The position numbers and the translations under genes are program-made. A DNA stretch of 64,000 bases from Bufo bufo (lineage: Eukaryota; Chordata; Amphibia; Anura; Bufonidae), in NCBI RefSeq assembly GCF_905171765.1, contig NC_053393.1, positions 61,845,371-61,909,370 on the forward strand, read 5' to 3'. The first letter of the stretch is position 1. Every line of letters starts with the position of its first letter. The notes below the pieces were generated by a model. That model searched no databases, was not told the DNA's origin, and saw nothing but the letters and a program-made list of their open reading frames with translations. Of this stretch, positions 11,890 through 22,743 are shown piece after piece.

Positions 11890-13081
11890 ATGGCCAACAG
11901 ACAGTTGCCTGAGGCCTCCAAAAGAATGAGCAGTGGCAAAAATGTTGCTGTAGCCAGCACAAATATCAGCAGAAAAATGGTCGGTTGGTGGTAGCAGCTG
12001 TAGGAAAAGGCCATAGCTGCCACTGTCATCCAGCAGTTGTGTTTTTACCAACAATCCAGCTGTACTAGAATGATTGGCTTGCTGTTCACAATCATCTCAA
12101 GTTGCAACAGTTACACACAGCCAGGAATTGGTGGGTTCCTCTGACACCATGCTTAGTTGGCCCAAGAACAGCCTCTATGCCCTCAACTGTCCTGAACCTG
12201 CTTCTTGCTTTTTTTGCTTCTTTTTCTAGCCAAGTAATGATAGCTATCGGCTCTGCTCTGCTTTTTAGCTTTGTGAGGATTGTCAGCAGTTACAGGCCAG
12301 CATTGACTTGAAGGAGAGGTCCACTGCGAACTCCTTTAGGCGGACTCCTTTAGGATGATGAAAGTCGGGTGGGAGCACATGTTGCGAGAGATCAGGGACA
12401 TGCGCAAGAGACAGGTTAGGGTGACACAAGTGACGAGGAAACATATGTAGATGATGTAGCCAATTGCACGTGAAGAGGGACATGGTCTTCATCAGTGGGA
12501 GATCTAGTGGGAGATCTAGAGTCAAATGCTGGAGGGGTACACCATCTGAAACTCAGGACACTACCTGTGAGAAGGATTCTAGAAAAGCTGTACCAGACCT
12601 GCACACATATGTTGAGCAGAAGGTGGGCCAGTCCTTGGACCTCTCAGTATTTAGTAGAGTTCACGCCTGTGCTGACATTTGGTGTTGTAACTATGGTCAA
12701 GGACAATATATGTCATTCACAATCCACCGCATAAATGTCCTTCCGGCCCAGGCGCACCAGCAACTTGGCCATGTAATGGCAATGCCGACTCTGCATTGTA
12801 GTCATGAGATTTCTGCGCCATTGTCCTCCTCTCCCTTGTCATCCTCCACCTTATCCTCATCCTCCCCTCTAGGCACAGTTCACAGTGGTGCTCCATCATA
12901 TCACCTATGCAAAGCTAGGCATTGTAAATCGGTTTTGCACCTCGTCAGGAACACCGGAGAGGAACTGCTCTGCTTCATCAATAAAAGATTGTGCTCTCCC
13001 ACACTTGTGGAACCACTTTTTCTACCCCCACTCATCAGTATAAGAGATGGTTCTTCTTATTCACTGTATCCTGCTGAGTGA
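11890..13081 (+). pseudogene. hAT transposase relic
   Basis: The longest open part is 205 codons (12464-13081). Around residues 70-86 it reads DIWCCNYGQGQYMSFTIH, which aligns with the core motif DTWTSKQGQGRYISLTAHW of the better hAT copy at 54875-55636; in hAT transposases this segment carries the first catalytic aspartate. Downstream similarity fades after the Ser-rich stretch. A phrase like LHLVRNTGEELLCFINK has no counterpart I could place. Frames are broken several times, and the N-terminal zinc finger is not visible. This copy cannot make an active enzyme. Confidence 0.6.
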
Positions 13082-13511
13082 TATTATGCAGAGAAGATGC
13101 AGCTCATGGATCCATTCCTATGGAGAACAATCTCTATTTTATATACCTAAGGGGAGCTCTGAGTAATAGAACCTAACTACAAAGGACACTGCTTGTAGTC
13201 AGGATGTACTAGTTAATTACTGAATTAGCAGTAGTAAATTCACTGTAGTATTTTTGGGAAATAATGTGTTAAGTAGCTGGCACCATATTGTTGCATTATT
13301 ATGCCTTTTGATCCTGTGTTCTGGGCATAGCCCAGTCAATGTATTGCCTGCTAATGAAAATATAGCAACATCCTGAAGTCTACTGCTTGTCCATACACTA
13401 AACATCGACAATGAGGCTAGTGCGTTTTCTTGATTTATCAGCTATTGCACCCTTTAATGTTCCTGGAAACCACACTAGTATGTCACATTGCTAGGGCAAG
13501 TAGAAAAAATG
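13082..13511. other. Unassigned DNA
   Basis: No gene or repeat end is seen between the hAT relic and the LINE fragment. Confidence 0.45.
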
Positions 13512-13769
13512 AGTAAACTGGAATAGCTGAGTTACAGTACCCAGAAAGATTATCAAAATTAGGGTTATTTAGTTTCGAAAAAAGACAACTGAAGGGAGAT
13601 CTAATAACTATGTATAAATATATCAGGGGTCAGTACAAAGATCTCTCCCATCATCTTCTTTGCCGTAAGATCAGTGATACTATGGAACTCTCTGCCAGAG
13701 GAGGTGGTGAAGGTGAATTCACTAAAAGAGTTCAAGAGGGGCCTGGAAGTATATTTGGAGTGTAATAAT
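13512..13769 (+). pseudogene. LINE ORF2 C-terminal fragment
   Basis: The frame encodes the conserved tail found in CR1/L2-like LINE proteins: a LEKRQLKGDLITMYKYI-type segment, then LWNSLPEEVV and the FKRGLEVYLEC ending. A deletion and frame change separate the two parts. No RT active-site region is present because of 5' truncation. Confidence 0.7.
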
Positions 13770-14289
13770 TATAGATGAGTAAATCGAAGCTGACAAAGTG
13801 GAATTTGATTCAGGAAAAATTTGATTCGCAACTAATGCGAATTTCCTCGCGCTTCGTGGTAACGAATCAGAATTTTTCCTAAAATGGCGGCTACACGTGT
13901 GAGGACATGGGGCAAGGAACTCTGGGAACAAGGGATTACCCACCACCATGCCATGCATGCAGCCAATCAGCAGCAAGCCAGTCCTGTGATGTCACAGCCC
14001 TATAAATAGCCTGAGCGTTCTGAGTGCAGGGACAGACGAGAGAAGGCACTAGGGACAGCGAAAAACCTCATTGTGAAGAAAACCCTGAAAAAACGATTTC
14101 ACAAAAAATGAAAAATCATTTCACAGCATCTTAGTGCAGGGAGAGACGTCAGAAGGCGCTAGGAACAGTGATAGGAAAACCTTATTGTAAAAAAAATAGC
14201 GATTTACAAGTGCAGGGAAAGAATATTTGGGGATCCAAATAGCCATTAGACAGCTCTGTCATTCCAGCAATTTGTTCTTGGGGAGCAAG

Positions 14290-14955
14290 TGCTATGTTGA
14301 AAAGCCTTTAGTGACTTATATCTGTGGAAAAAGAAAAATATGTACGCAGTTTACTTCTGCAGTTATATGTGGTGAAAGCGTTTAGTGGCATATTTAATTA
14401 CAAAAGAAATATATATACGCAGTTCACGTCTGCAGTTATATGTGGTGAAAGTGTTTAGTGGTGTATTTCAGTACAAAAAGAAAAATATATAAGCAGTTCA
14501 CTTTTGCAGTTATTTGTGGTAAAAGCGTTTAATGACGTATTTCAGTACTAAAAGAAAAACATACACACAGTTCAATGTTGCAGTTATTTTTGGTAAAAGT
14601 GTTTAGTGGCCTATTTCAATACAAAAGAAAAATATATTCTCAGTTCACTTCTGCAGTTATATGTGGTAAAAGCATTTAGTGGCCTATTTCAGTACAAGAA
14701 TAAAAATATATTCTTAGTTCGGTTCTGCAGTTATATGTGGTAAAAGTGTTTAGTGGCATATTTCATTACAAAAAGAAAAATATATATGCAGTTCACTTCT
14801 GCAGTTATATGTGGTGAAAGCAATTAGTGGCATATTTCATTACAAAAAGAAAAATATATACACAGTTTACTTCTGCAGTTATTTGCATTAAAAGCGTTTA
14901 GTGACTTATTTCAGTACTAAAAGAAAAATATATTCTCAGTTCACTTTTGCAGTTA
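14290..14955 (+). repeat. Tandem array, about 85-bp unit, in hAT leader
   Basis: About eight units built on GCAGTTATATGTGGTGAAAG, CGTTTAGTGGCATATTTCA and an AAAAAGAAAAATATAT segment. It sits downstream of the TATA box, as in the other hAT elements here. The last unit is interrupted by the fragment starting at 14958. Confidence 0.85.
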
Positions 14956-14957
14956 TA

Positions 14958-15008
14958 CAGTTGCAAGAAAAAGTATGTGAACCCTTTGGAATTACATGGA
15001 TTTCTGCA
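14958..15008 (+). mobile_element. Truncated Tc1/mariner-type end
   Basis: CAGTTGCAAGAAAAAGTATG and the following GTGAACCCTTTGGAATTAC match a terminal sequence I associate with Tc1/mariner-type elements of fish and frogs. It follows a TA dinucleotide within an 85-bp repeat unit. Homology stops at about 15008 where the Penelope-like coding sequence begins. The other end was not found. Confidence 0.45.
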
Positions 15009-16286
15009 CAAATATCTAGCCGAATATGAGAAGGAGTCCTTCAAAAAAGTGGACCAACAACTAGAGAAGGAGATCAGAGAAATACAGGAATTTAGCCAAC
15101 ATTCAGAGTTCCCTGATCTCGAACAAAAAATAAAGAAGAATATAGAGACGTTACAAAACGAAATTAAGGAAAGGAAACACGCTAAATATTTGAGGGATCT
15201 CACTGACTTTAAAAGCAATAGAGTATATATTTGGAGGAATATAGTTAACAACAGAAACCCACAGAGGGGATATAGGGAAAATTCAGAAGCAGAAACCTCA
15301 GGAACAGAGGGATCAGGCTATAGCTCTACAGGACAAGGGAATCGACCAAAGGGAACAAAGCGTAAAACCAAGAGGAGACAGTATCCTCCAAGAAAATCGT
15401 CCCTAGAGAGACGTGAATCCCTCCAAACATGTCCGAGAGGAATAGTAGGAAAACAAGGCACATCAGAGTTAAACACCACAGTAACGAATACAAGTGTGAT
15501 ACCCAGTCAATCCTATCCATCCTCATCTATACAACCCTTCTCTTTTGGCCCACCCCAAGGGGGGAATATGGGTCAGGGCCTTACAATGTTTCAACCATCA
15601 ATATCACAACCGCCAATTCAGACACATCCACCCCAGACAAATATGGGTTTAGGAGAAAAGACCACCACTATTGCCCCACATTTTTTAGGACAAGCAGGGG
15701 TTCAACTGAGGGATCGATAGAGATGGGGTTACAGCAAATAGCAGTAATAACATCTAATGAAGATTTAGATGACAAACAGATTATAAATTTGTCAACATAT
15801 ATAATGTCACCATCACAAAAAATCCTCTTTAGTAAAGGTCTTACCTTTGCTCCGGTCCCACAGTGTGACAAGTTCCTGTGGATCAAGGATGTCAACCTCT
15901 TTGCGCGAAAACTGGCCCTGCATAAGGTACACAAAGAAGAGGAATATGACGCACGTAGACTATATGACAATGAAAGGAGATGTGTGGAGATGTTGGAAGC
16001 CTTACAGAAGGAGAGTGAGGGTCATCAGATTATCCCTGACCCCCCCCCCCTTCTCAACATTAAAACCAAAATCAAAAACTACTCCACAGTTCACACAGTT
16101 CCAAGAAATAGAGACCTTTGTACAGTTGGTCACACAGGACATTAAATCATTGGAAATGAGGAAGGACCATATAGAATCAAATTTAAGCATCCAGGAACAA
16201 GAGGCCCTAGAGACCCTAAAAAATTATGATAAATAATAAATAAAAAATTATGATAAATAAAACCGAGTGACAAAGGGGGCAACATA
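15009..16286 (+). pseudogene. Penelope-like protein, N-terminal region
   Basis: The first part (15009-15270) is rich in Lys and Glu in heptad-like spacing (EKEIREIQEF, EQKIKKNIETLQNEIKE), suggesting a coiled coil. A low-complexity Ser/Gln/Pro section follows. In another frame comes the conserved pre-RT region (about 15790-15945) containing LSKGLTFAPV-like wording and DVNLFARKLAL, typical of Penelope proteins ahead of the RT. At least two frameshifts are needed. Near 16210-16255 a small tandem duplication of AAAAATTATGATAAATAA adds stop codons. The frame then reaches SDKGGNI, cut by the foldback insertion. Confidence 0.7.
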
Positions 16287-16852
16287 ATTGGATTAGTAGA
16301 ACTACAGGTAACAGCACACTGCTAGTCAATTGCACAAAGATATAAGCAAACACTGAAAGAATAATAGCTGCTTGGTGGCCCTACTTACTGCAAGTGCAGT
16401 TAGAAGCTCTTTGCACATATATATAATTGATCAAACATATGTCGGGCCCATCTACCAGACGACAAGGTGGCTTCTAATCAGATGGGTCCTACTCTAACAT
16501 GCCTCTCCTGGGCTTACAGCCTACAATAAATACACTGTAGGCTGTAATCCCAGGAGAGGCATGTTAGAGTAGGATCCATCTGATTAGAAGCCACCTTGTC
16601 GTCTGGTAGATGGGCCCGACATATGTTTGATCAATTATATGCGCAAAGAGCTTTTAACTGCACTTGCAGTAAGTATGGCCACCAAGCAGCTATTATTCTT
16701 TCAGTGTTTGCTTATATCTTTGTGCAATTGACTAGCAGTGTGCTGTTACCTGTAGTTCTGCTAATCCAATTGTGTTTCAGCCAAGGTAGCGTGCACCTGC
16801 GTTCTCAAATTTACTCATTATTGAGGTGCTGGTTTGTTTGTTTTTCTTCCCT
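16287..16852. mobile_element. Foldback insertion with 15-bp TSD
   Basis: Two arms of about 235 bp pair around a centre near 16528 (CCTACAATAAATACACTGTAGG). The outer sequence is ATTGGATTAG on the left and its complement near 16766 on the right, followed by an unpaired 80-bp tail ending TTTGTTTGTTTTTCTTCCCT. The insertion is flanked by AAAGGGGGCAACATA at 16272-16286 and 16853-16867. Removing it restores the reading of the Penelope frame through its conserved DKGGNI stretch. A 15-bp TSD and asymmetric tail point to a retroposition-like event rather than a cut-and-paste transposon; this is inference. Confidence 0.8.
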
Positions 16853-16867
16853 AAAGGGGGCAACATA

Positions 16868-17879
16868 GTCATTCAAGACAAAAAAAGACTATGTAGACAT
16901 GGTATTGAAACTACTAAGAGATAAGAAGACATACAAGGCCCTACCCAATGACCCCACAAAGGAATATTTGATTAAACTTAAAAACATGCTATATGAAGCA
17001 CTCCAGGAGAATATTATAACAAAGGACGAATATCAATACCTTTACAATAAAAACCCAATGATCTCCACCTTCTACACCTTACCAAAGGTGCATAAGAATA
17101 AAACACTGGTTCCAGGGAGACCCATTGTCTCTGGTAATGACAATTTAACACAGGCCGTCAGTGAATACGTTGACCAAATACTAAAACCCTTTGTGACCAC
17201 CCTGCCTTCATACATCAGGGACACTAAAGGTCTCCTCCTTAATATTAATGACATTTCACTGACACCAAACACAGTTTTAGCAAGCTTGGATGTAGAATCA
17301 CTTTATAGTAACATCCAACACTCACTAGGAATACACACGGCAGAATATTATTTAAACACTAGGAGTCAAAATTTCAATAAGCACAATAGGTTTGTTTTAT
17401 CCTCACTTAAGTTTGTTTTAGAGCACAATTATTTTGTTTTTCAGGGACAATTCTATAAACAAATTAACGGGACCGCGATGGGGACGTCATGTGCCCCAAC
17501 GTATGCAAACTTATTTTTAGGGTGGTGGGAAAGTGATCACGTTTTTACGGAGGGAATGTCATCATATATCTGCCACATCATATTTTGGGGCAGATATATT
17601 GACGACATTCTCGTCCTATGGGATGGGGGTCATTCACTATTTCACAAATTCACTCAGAAGTTGAATAACAATAAGATAGACATGAAATATACTTACGAAA
17701 TTCAGGATAGTGAGATTGTGTTCCTAGACCTGAAAATAAAGAAAACAGAAGGGGGTCAGTTGTTAACAGAGGTCTATCAAAAACCCACGTCAACGAATAG
17801 TTATCTACATTGGAATAGTTGGCATCCTGTTCTCCTGAAGAAGGGAATTCCTGAGGGCACGCCGGAATTGTTCGGATGA
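16868..17879 (+). pseudogene. Penelope-type reverse transcriptase domain
   Basis: A 326-codon frame from ATG 16899, open upstream to the foldback. Motifs in order: FYTLPKVHKN (about residue 58), PGRPIVSGND (73), LASLDVESLYSNIQ with the first catalytic Asp (about 127), INGTAMGTSCAPTYANLF (about 190), RYIDDILVLW with the YIDD catalytic pair at residues 233-236, and FLDLKI (about 277). The set, especially LPKVHK and AMGTSCAP, is diagnostic of Penelope-like RT and differs from LINE and LTR enzymes. The catalytic residues are intact. A frameshift near 17850 breaks the link to the downstream domain. Confidence 0.9.
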
Positions 17880-18609
17880 GGCCTCCTTTGGTAGAGAAAG
17901 CGGACAACTCCTCCAAAGATTCAGGAAGAGAGGATATCCAAAAAGATCCCTAAGAAATGCATATAACAGAGCCAACAGGGTAGATAGAGAGGATCTACTC
18001 AAAGAAACCCCCCTAAAAAAGAGTGATGTTATCAGATGCATAGGGACGTACGATGGATACAATAGAGAAATCTATGGCATTCTTAGGAAACATTGGCACA
18101 TAATAAAATCTGACAGAGATCTAAATATGGTACTCACCCAAAATCCATCTGTAACGTATAGAAGAGGTCCTAATTTAAAGGACCAATTGGTACATAGCCA
18201 TCTAATGGAGAAGGGAGCCAACCCTGGAAGAACAGGAGAGAGATATTGAGGCTCATCGCCATGCGGAGATTGCTCCTTTTGAAAGTACATCCCCCGCATA
18301 AAGAAATTCATCAACCCTGTGGATAAAAAAAGAGTATGAAATAAGACAACTTATTACTTGCAAAACGCAGGGGGGTGATATATCTGGCCTCTTGTCCATG
18401 CCCTAAACTATACGTGGGTAAAACCATACAAGAATTACGACGCCGCATCTCAGGTCACCTGAGCACTATTGAAACAGGAAAAGAAACACCTATAGCTAGG
18501 CATATAAAATACCTATAGCTAGGCTCGTTGGATACATAGATTGGATACCATGAGCCCACAGGGCCTAAATGAAGGATTTTCACGGCATTTATCTGACTAT
18601 ATACTCTAA
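17880..18609 (+). pseudogene. Penelope-like linker and GIY-YIG endonuclease domain
   Basis: After the frameshift the protein continues with a basic linker and a Cys motif (PCGDC near 18262). A GIY-YIG domain follows: GVIY at 18372-18383 and LYVGK at 18408-18422, then RRRISGHL carrying the conserved Arg, and the end LSDYIL with a stop at 18607-18609. The domain cuts target DNA in this element class. Stops at about 18248 and 18286 and a small duplication of CCTATAGCTAGG (18490-18525) make it inactive. The GIY-YIG segment is in the same frame as the RT domain. Confidence 0.8.
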
Positions 18610-19022
18610 ATCTGGAGGAACCCCAGAATATACTAGTATAACTTTTAAATATTAGAAAAAGAAAAGATAACCTTGTAAAAGGAAGGACAGTAACTAGTAC
18701 CCATATCTAGCCTCTTATATATATTACCTTTTTTCAAAAAATCAATGATTAAAGAAGACAATGGATATGATTTGTCATACACACATAGTAAGAACTATAT
18801 GATTAGGAATAATTTCCAACGCAGCTTTCCATGTATATATCATCGCTTCACATCCCCTTGGGCACCTTATTTGTTTGACTGACAGGTTAGTAAAAGCAGT
18901 TTTTTTAGCTAAATAAGCCCACAGATGACATTTATAAGCACACATTAAGAATCGTGATGAGGCCCTGAACATCAGCATATGTTTAGCTGACAGGGTTGAA
19001 AACTGGTGACAGAATCCCTTTA

Positions 19023-19262
19023 AATTCATTGGTAGCCAGTAGGCCCCCCCTCCCTCCCCTGTATTACTGTCCATTCATTGGTGGCCAGTGGGCCCCCCTC
19101 CCTCCCCTGTATTACTGTCCATTCATTGGTGGCCAGTGGGCCCCTCCTCCCTCCCCTGTATTACTGTCCATTCATTGGTGGCCAGTGGGCCCCCCGCCCT
19201 GCCCTGTATTACTGTCCATTCATTGGTGGCCAGTGGGCCCCCCTCCCTCCCCCTCCTAATTC
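19023..19262. repeat. Minisatellite, about 48-bp unit, five copies
   Basis: Units read TTCATTGGTGGCCAGTGGGC, then a C-rich block, then CTGTATTACTGTCCA. The arrays are near-identical, suggesting recent expansion or conversion. Open frames in three registers are repeat artefacts. It lies in the right part of the 13770-19974 element. Confidence 0.9.
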
Positions 19263-19310
19263 AAATTCCCCCCCTCCCCCCCCATCATTGGTGTCAGTGG
19301 AGAGTTCTGA

Positions 19311-19815
19311 TCGGAGTCCCAGTTTAATTGCTGGGACTCCGATCGGTAAGCATGGCAACCAGGATGCTACTGCAGTGGCCACCAATGTGTTAAATACAAA
19401 GGAGGGAGGGAGGGGGGGCTGCCCGCACTGGCCACCAATGAGTTAAATACAGGGGGGGGAGGGAGGGGGGGTCTGCCTGCACCTGCAGTCATGTACACAG
19501 TTCTTTTAGTATATTCTAACCTGAAGCGTCCCCATCACCATGAAAACGCCTCTGTGTTAGAATATACTGTCGGATCTGAGCTTTCACGAAGTGAAAAATC
19601 AGATCTAAAAAGCCTTTATGCAGACGGATCAGCGGATCCGTCTGTGTGAAAGTAGCCTACGGACAAGGATGACAGACGCGGATTTTTATGTCCGTAGATC
19701 CTCCAAAAATCAAGGAAGACCCACGGACGAAAAAACGGTCACGGATCACGGAACAAACGGAAATCCGTTTTGCGGACCGCAAAAAAAAACATCCGTGTGC
19801 ATGAGGCCTTACTGA
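19311..19815. repeat. Palindrome and dispersed-repeat sequence in hAT interior
   Basis: A perfect small palindrome GATCGGAGTCCCAG/CTGGGACTCCGATC lies at 19311-19346. The following section with CGGATCCGTCTGTGTGAAAG and CATCCGTGTGCATGAGGCC resembles a frequent frog dispersed repeat. No ends were resolved. Confidence 0.4.
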
Positions 19816-20317
19816 AAGGCACAGTGTTCTACACCCCTATAAAGGCTCTCTGCAGCCCGGAAATAGCATTTTTTTTACATAATTCGCCCAAAATATATTC
19901 GGATTGAAGTAAATCTTTTTGAAAAATTTGGTGAACCGGTCGAATCAAATTTTTTAGAAATTCGCTCATCTCTAGTAATAATATTATAGTTTTTAGTTAC
20001 TAGAAATCTAGAGAAGGATTGTTGATCCAGGAGTTATTTTAATTGCCTGATTGGAGTCAGGAAGGCACTTTATGGTCGTTTTTTTTTTGCCTTCTTCTGG
20101 ATAAACTTGCAGGATAACAGGCTGAACTGAATGGAAGGGTGTCTTTTTTCAGCCTTACAAACTATGTTATATCTATGTAGAAGATATAAGAGTGAGTGAA
20201 CCTGTCCAGAAAAGAACACAACTACTTCGTCTAACATGACCTAAAGTCCAGGAGATTTTTGAAACCCTGGGAGAAACAGGGAAATATTCTGATTATGGGC
20301 TAGCCCTAAATAGGGTA

Positions 20318-20626
20318 CAGTGGTCCCTCAAGTTACACTATTAATTAGGTCCAAGAATACAGTTGTATGTTGAAAATATTGCGACTTCAGTAACTAGTTC
20401 CAATGCTCCAAATGTCATCCAAGATAAGAGAAAATGAAAATTTAAGAAAATTAAGCAGATAACAAAGATAAAACAAGTCCTTATCTATAATGGTCAGGAA
20501 TAGCTGCTAACTAGAAACTAATAAATCAATTTTACCAGAGAAGTGGCCTTGATTGGTTGGATCTGAGTCTGAAGTATTGTATGTTGAGTCTACTTTCAAT
20601 TTACGATGGGTCAGAAAAGACCACTG
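20318..20626. mobile_element. 309-bp MITE with TA target site
   Basis: Ends CAGTGGTCCC and GACCACTG are inverted over 8 bases and flanked by TA at 20316-20317 and 20627-20628. There is no coding capacity. The size, TA duplication and terminal CAG fit a non-autonomous Tc1/mariner or pogo-type element. Confidence 0.65.
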
Positions 20627-20641
20627 TATGTGGTGATAGAG

Positions 20642-21284
20642 TGTAATGACCGGCGTCACGCACAGGGAGGAAAAAGGGAAAGCCCTGCCCGAAGGGAGAG
20701 GGAAAGGTGGTGACCCCTAACTCACCTTGCGGCTGGCACCTGACGGCCCTGACGTCCCTAGACGGGTTCCTGACCCGTGCGGCGATCACGTGCCTAAACC
20801 TTGGCTTTCCCTAAAATGAGCCCTAGATAGTAAACGGGCCGGTGGGATCGCTAGTCCGCACCACTGTCACTAAGAGGGAAACACCAGGGAGAGGACAGAC
20901 AAAACAGACAAACACATACACCCAGGTGGGCGACCACAATAGACCACAAAGGTTCAACAGGGATCCGGAGGGTAGCGTTCTGGACCAACTACCAGAGAAC
21001 GCAGCTCCAGAGGGTCAGAATAGATGTCCAGGCAGGAAGCTCTATATCTGGCAACCAGAGAAGTGTGAGAGGAAAATATAAGGAGGTTTGGGAGTGCTGG
21101 ACAAGGAACAGCTGAGGAGAAGGAGCTACGGATCCCTGAGTGAGCCAAAAGGGTTTGCAAAGCAAACCCAGAAAGCTACCATGAGGAAACAGCCCTATCT
21201 TACATAGAGCGTGCAGCCAGCCGCTGCGACTTCCTGACCCCGGGTATAACGGAGTCAGGCGTGGTTCTTGACACCCTCGTGACA
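20642..21284 (-). repeat. Chromovirus 1, 3' LTR
   Basis: 643 bp, TG to CA termini. Compared with the 5' LTR it lacks a few bases near 21002 and has scattered substitutions. The last pol frame reads about 98 codons into it. Confidence 0.9.
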
Positions 21285-22656
21285 GTACCCCCTCTCTACG
21301 AGAGGCCTCCGGACACTCAGGACCAGGTCTCTCAGGATGAGAGGCATGAAAAACCCGAACTAGCCTGTCGGCGTTTACCTCATACGCAGGAACCCACCTT
21401 CTTTCCTCGGGACCGTAACCTCTCCAATGCACCAGATATTGAAGAGAGCGGCGGACCCGACGAGAATTAACAATTTTGGATATCTGAAATTCTAGATTAC
21501 CATCCACGACAACAGGCGGGGGTGGCAGCGGTGACGGTTCTAGAGGTGGAACATATTTTTTGAGTAACGACTTATGAAAAACATTATGGATTTTAAAAGT
21601 CTGAGGTAACTCCAGGCGAAAAGCCACGGGGTTGATGATGGCTACAATTTTGTAAGGGCCAATAAACCTAGGACCCAGTTTCCAAGAGCGAACCTTCAAT
21701 TTAATATTCCTAGTAGACAACCACACATAGTCATTTACTCCTAGGTCCGGACCTGGCGACCGTCTCTTATCAGCCATGCATTTGTATTTTCCTCCCATAT
21801 TTTTCAAGTTAGCTTGCACCTTCTGCCATACCGATGAAAGAGATGACGAAAAGTACAGAATTGGGGATAAAAACCATATGCACCAAGAAATGGTGACTTG
21901 CCAGTGGATTCCTGACGACGATTATTTATGGAAAACTCAGCTAACGGTAAATATGATGACCACAACTCTTGGTTTTTAGACACAAAACATCTTAGATATG
22001 TCTCAAGGTTTTGGTTGGTACGCTCAGTCTGTCCATTCGACTGAGGATGGAAAGCTGAGGAAAAGGACAAGTGTACCCCCAAACGGGAACAAAAAGCTTT
22101 CCAAAATTTAGAAATAAACTGGGTACCCCGATCCGAAACAACATCGGAGGGGACCCTGTGAAGCTTCACGATTTCACTGACGAATACCTGAGCAAGAGTC
22201 TTAGCATTAGGTAGTGCGGGTAACGCAATGAAGTGTACCATTTTGCTAACCCGCAGACAAAGGTAAGTCAGTGATAAAATCCATTGACAGATGTGTCCAC
22301 GGTCTATTGGGAATGACGAGTGGTAATAGAGACCCTGCAGGACGTGTATGTGAAACTTTTGCGCGCGCACAGGTAGAACAAGATGACACAAAATCCAATA
22401 CATCCTGACGCAAACTTGGCCACCAAAAACAACGAGACAATAGCTCTAAGGTTGCTTTACTACCCGGGTGCCCAGCAAGTGCCGAATTATGATGTTCCTT
22501 TAATAATTCGAAACGTAGGTTCAACGGTACAAACAATTTCTCTGAGGGGCAAGAGACCGGCGCGTCCCCCTGGGCCTCTAACACCTTCCCCTCCAGAACA
22601 GAGTGTACCGCAGAAACAACCACTCCTCTTTGAAGAATGGGCACCGGATCACTCAC
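20989..22656 (-). pseudogene. pol: Chromovirus 1 integrase with chromodomain
   Basis: The zinc-binding HHCC region is open (22656-22246): KEHHNSALAGHPG followed by CSTCARAK. The core begins SMDFITDLP, with the first catalytic Asp. A deletion of roughly 30 bp at about 22248 then removes the conserved VVVDRF strand and shifts the frame. Downstream parts keep SDRGTQF (second Asp) and NGQTERTN (Glu). After another frame change the C-terminal GPYKI domain and a chromodomain (QISKIVNSRR to SLQYLVHWRGYGPEE) are intact. Chromodomains in this class bind methylated histones and may steer integration. This integrase is inactive. Confidence 0.88.
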
Positions 22657-22743
22657 ATTACCCCCTCCAGGGAAACAATGAGATGTGCATCAGCCTTGGT
22701 ATTCTTTGCCCCAGGACGATAGGTAATCACAAAGTTAAACCTG

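Larger units (their letters stand above)
10938..13081 (+). mobile_element. hAT element with decayed transposase
   Basis: It starts at the terminus around GTTGATCGCGAATATTC, with inverted GCGAATATTCTA motifs up to 11055. It then has a TATATAG box (11169-11175), a leader with tandem repeats, and transposase remnants to about 13081. The same leader sequence lies at 689-1712. A clear 3' TIR was not found, so the right limit is the end of recognisable coding sequence. Confidence 0.6.
15009..18660 (+). mobile_element. Penelope-like element with GIY-YIG endonuclease
   Basis: A decayed coding region runs in order through a coiled-coil-like N-terminus, a linker domain, a Penelope-type reverse transcriptase and a C-terminal GIY-YIG nuclease, ending at a stop at 18607-18609. 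This order defines endonuclease-bearing Penelope-like elements. It is interrupted by a foldback insertion (16287-16852). It lies inside the hAT-type element 13770-19974. The exact ends and any flanking pseudo-LTRs were not resolved. Confidence 0.8.
13770..19974 (+). mobile_element. hAT-type element with 8-bp TSD, host of a Penelope-like element
   Basis: Left end TATAGATGAG and right end CTCATCTCTA are inverted repeats with one mismatch. They are flanked by the exact 8-bp duplication GTAATAAT, which fits the hAT preference nTnnnnAn. A TATAAATA box lies at 14001-14008, followed by an 85-bp tandem array. No hAT transposase is seen inside. The interior instead holds a Penelope-like element, a palindrome insertion, another minisatellite (19023-19262) and other repeat DNA. 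Without insertions it would be a non-autonomous element. Confidence 0.8.
13512..20170 (+). mobile_element. CR1/L2-like LINE 3' end, split by a 6.2-kb hAT-type element
   Basis: Bases 13512-13769 and 19975-20170 together match the LINE 3' region at 34380-34900: the end of the RT-containing ORF and the 3' UTR with GTTGATCCAGG and GATTGGAGTC landmarks. The join is at GTAATAAT, duplicated at 13762-13769 and 19975-19982. The coding part has lost about 60 bp around 13666, where the copy at 34530-34620 is intact. It is 5'-truncated, as is typical for LINE insertions. Confidence 0.8.

Noticed and set aside
12464..13081. 205-codon frame as a possible host gene
   Set aside because: Its core aligns with hAT transposase of the copy at 54875-55636, so it is a transposon relic.
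19023..19446. Open frames rich in Pro, Ser and His
   Set aside because: They arise from the 48-bp minisatellite and C-rich runs.
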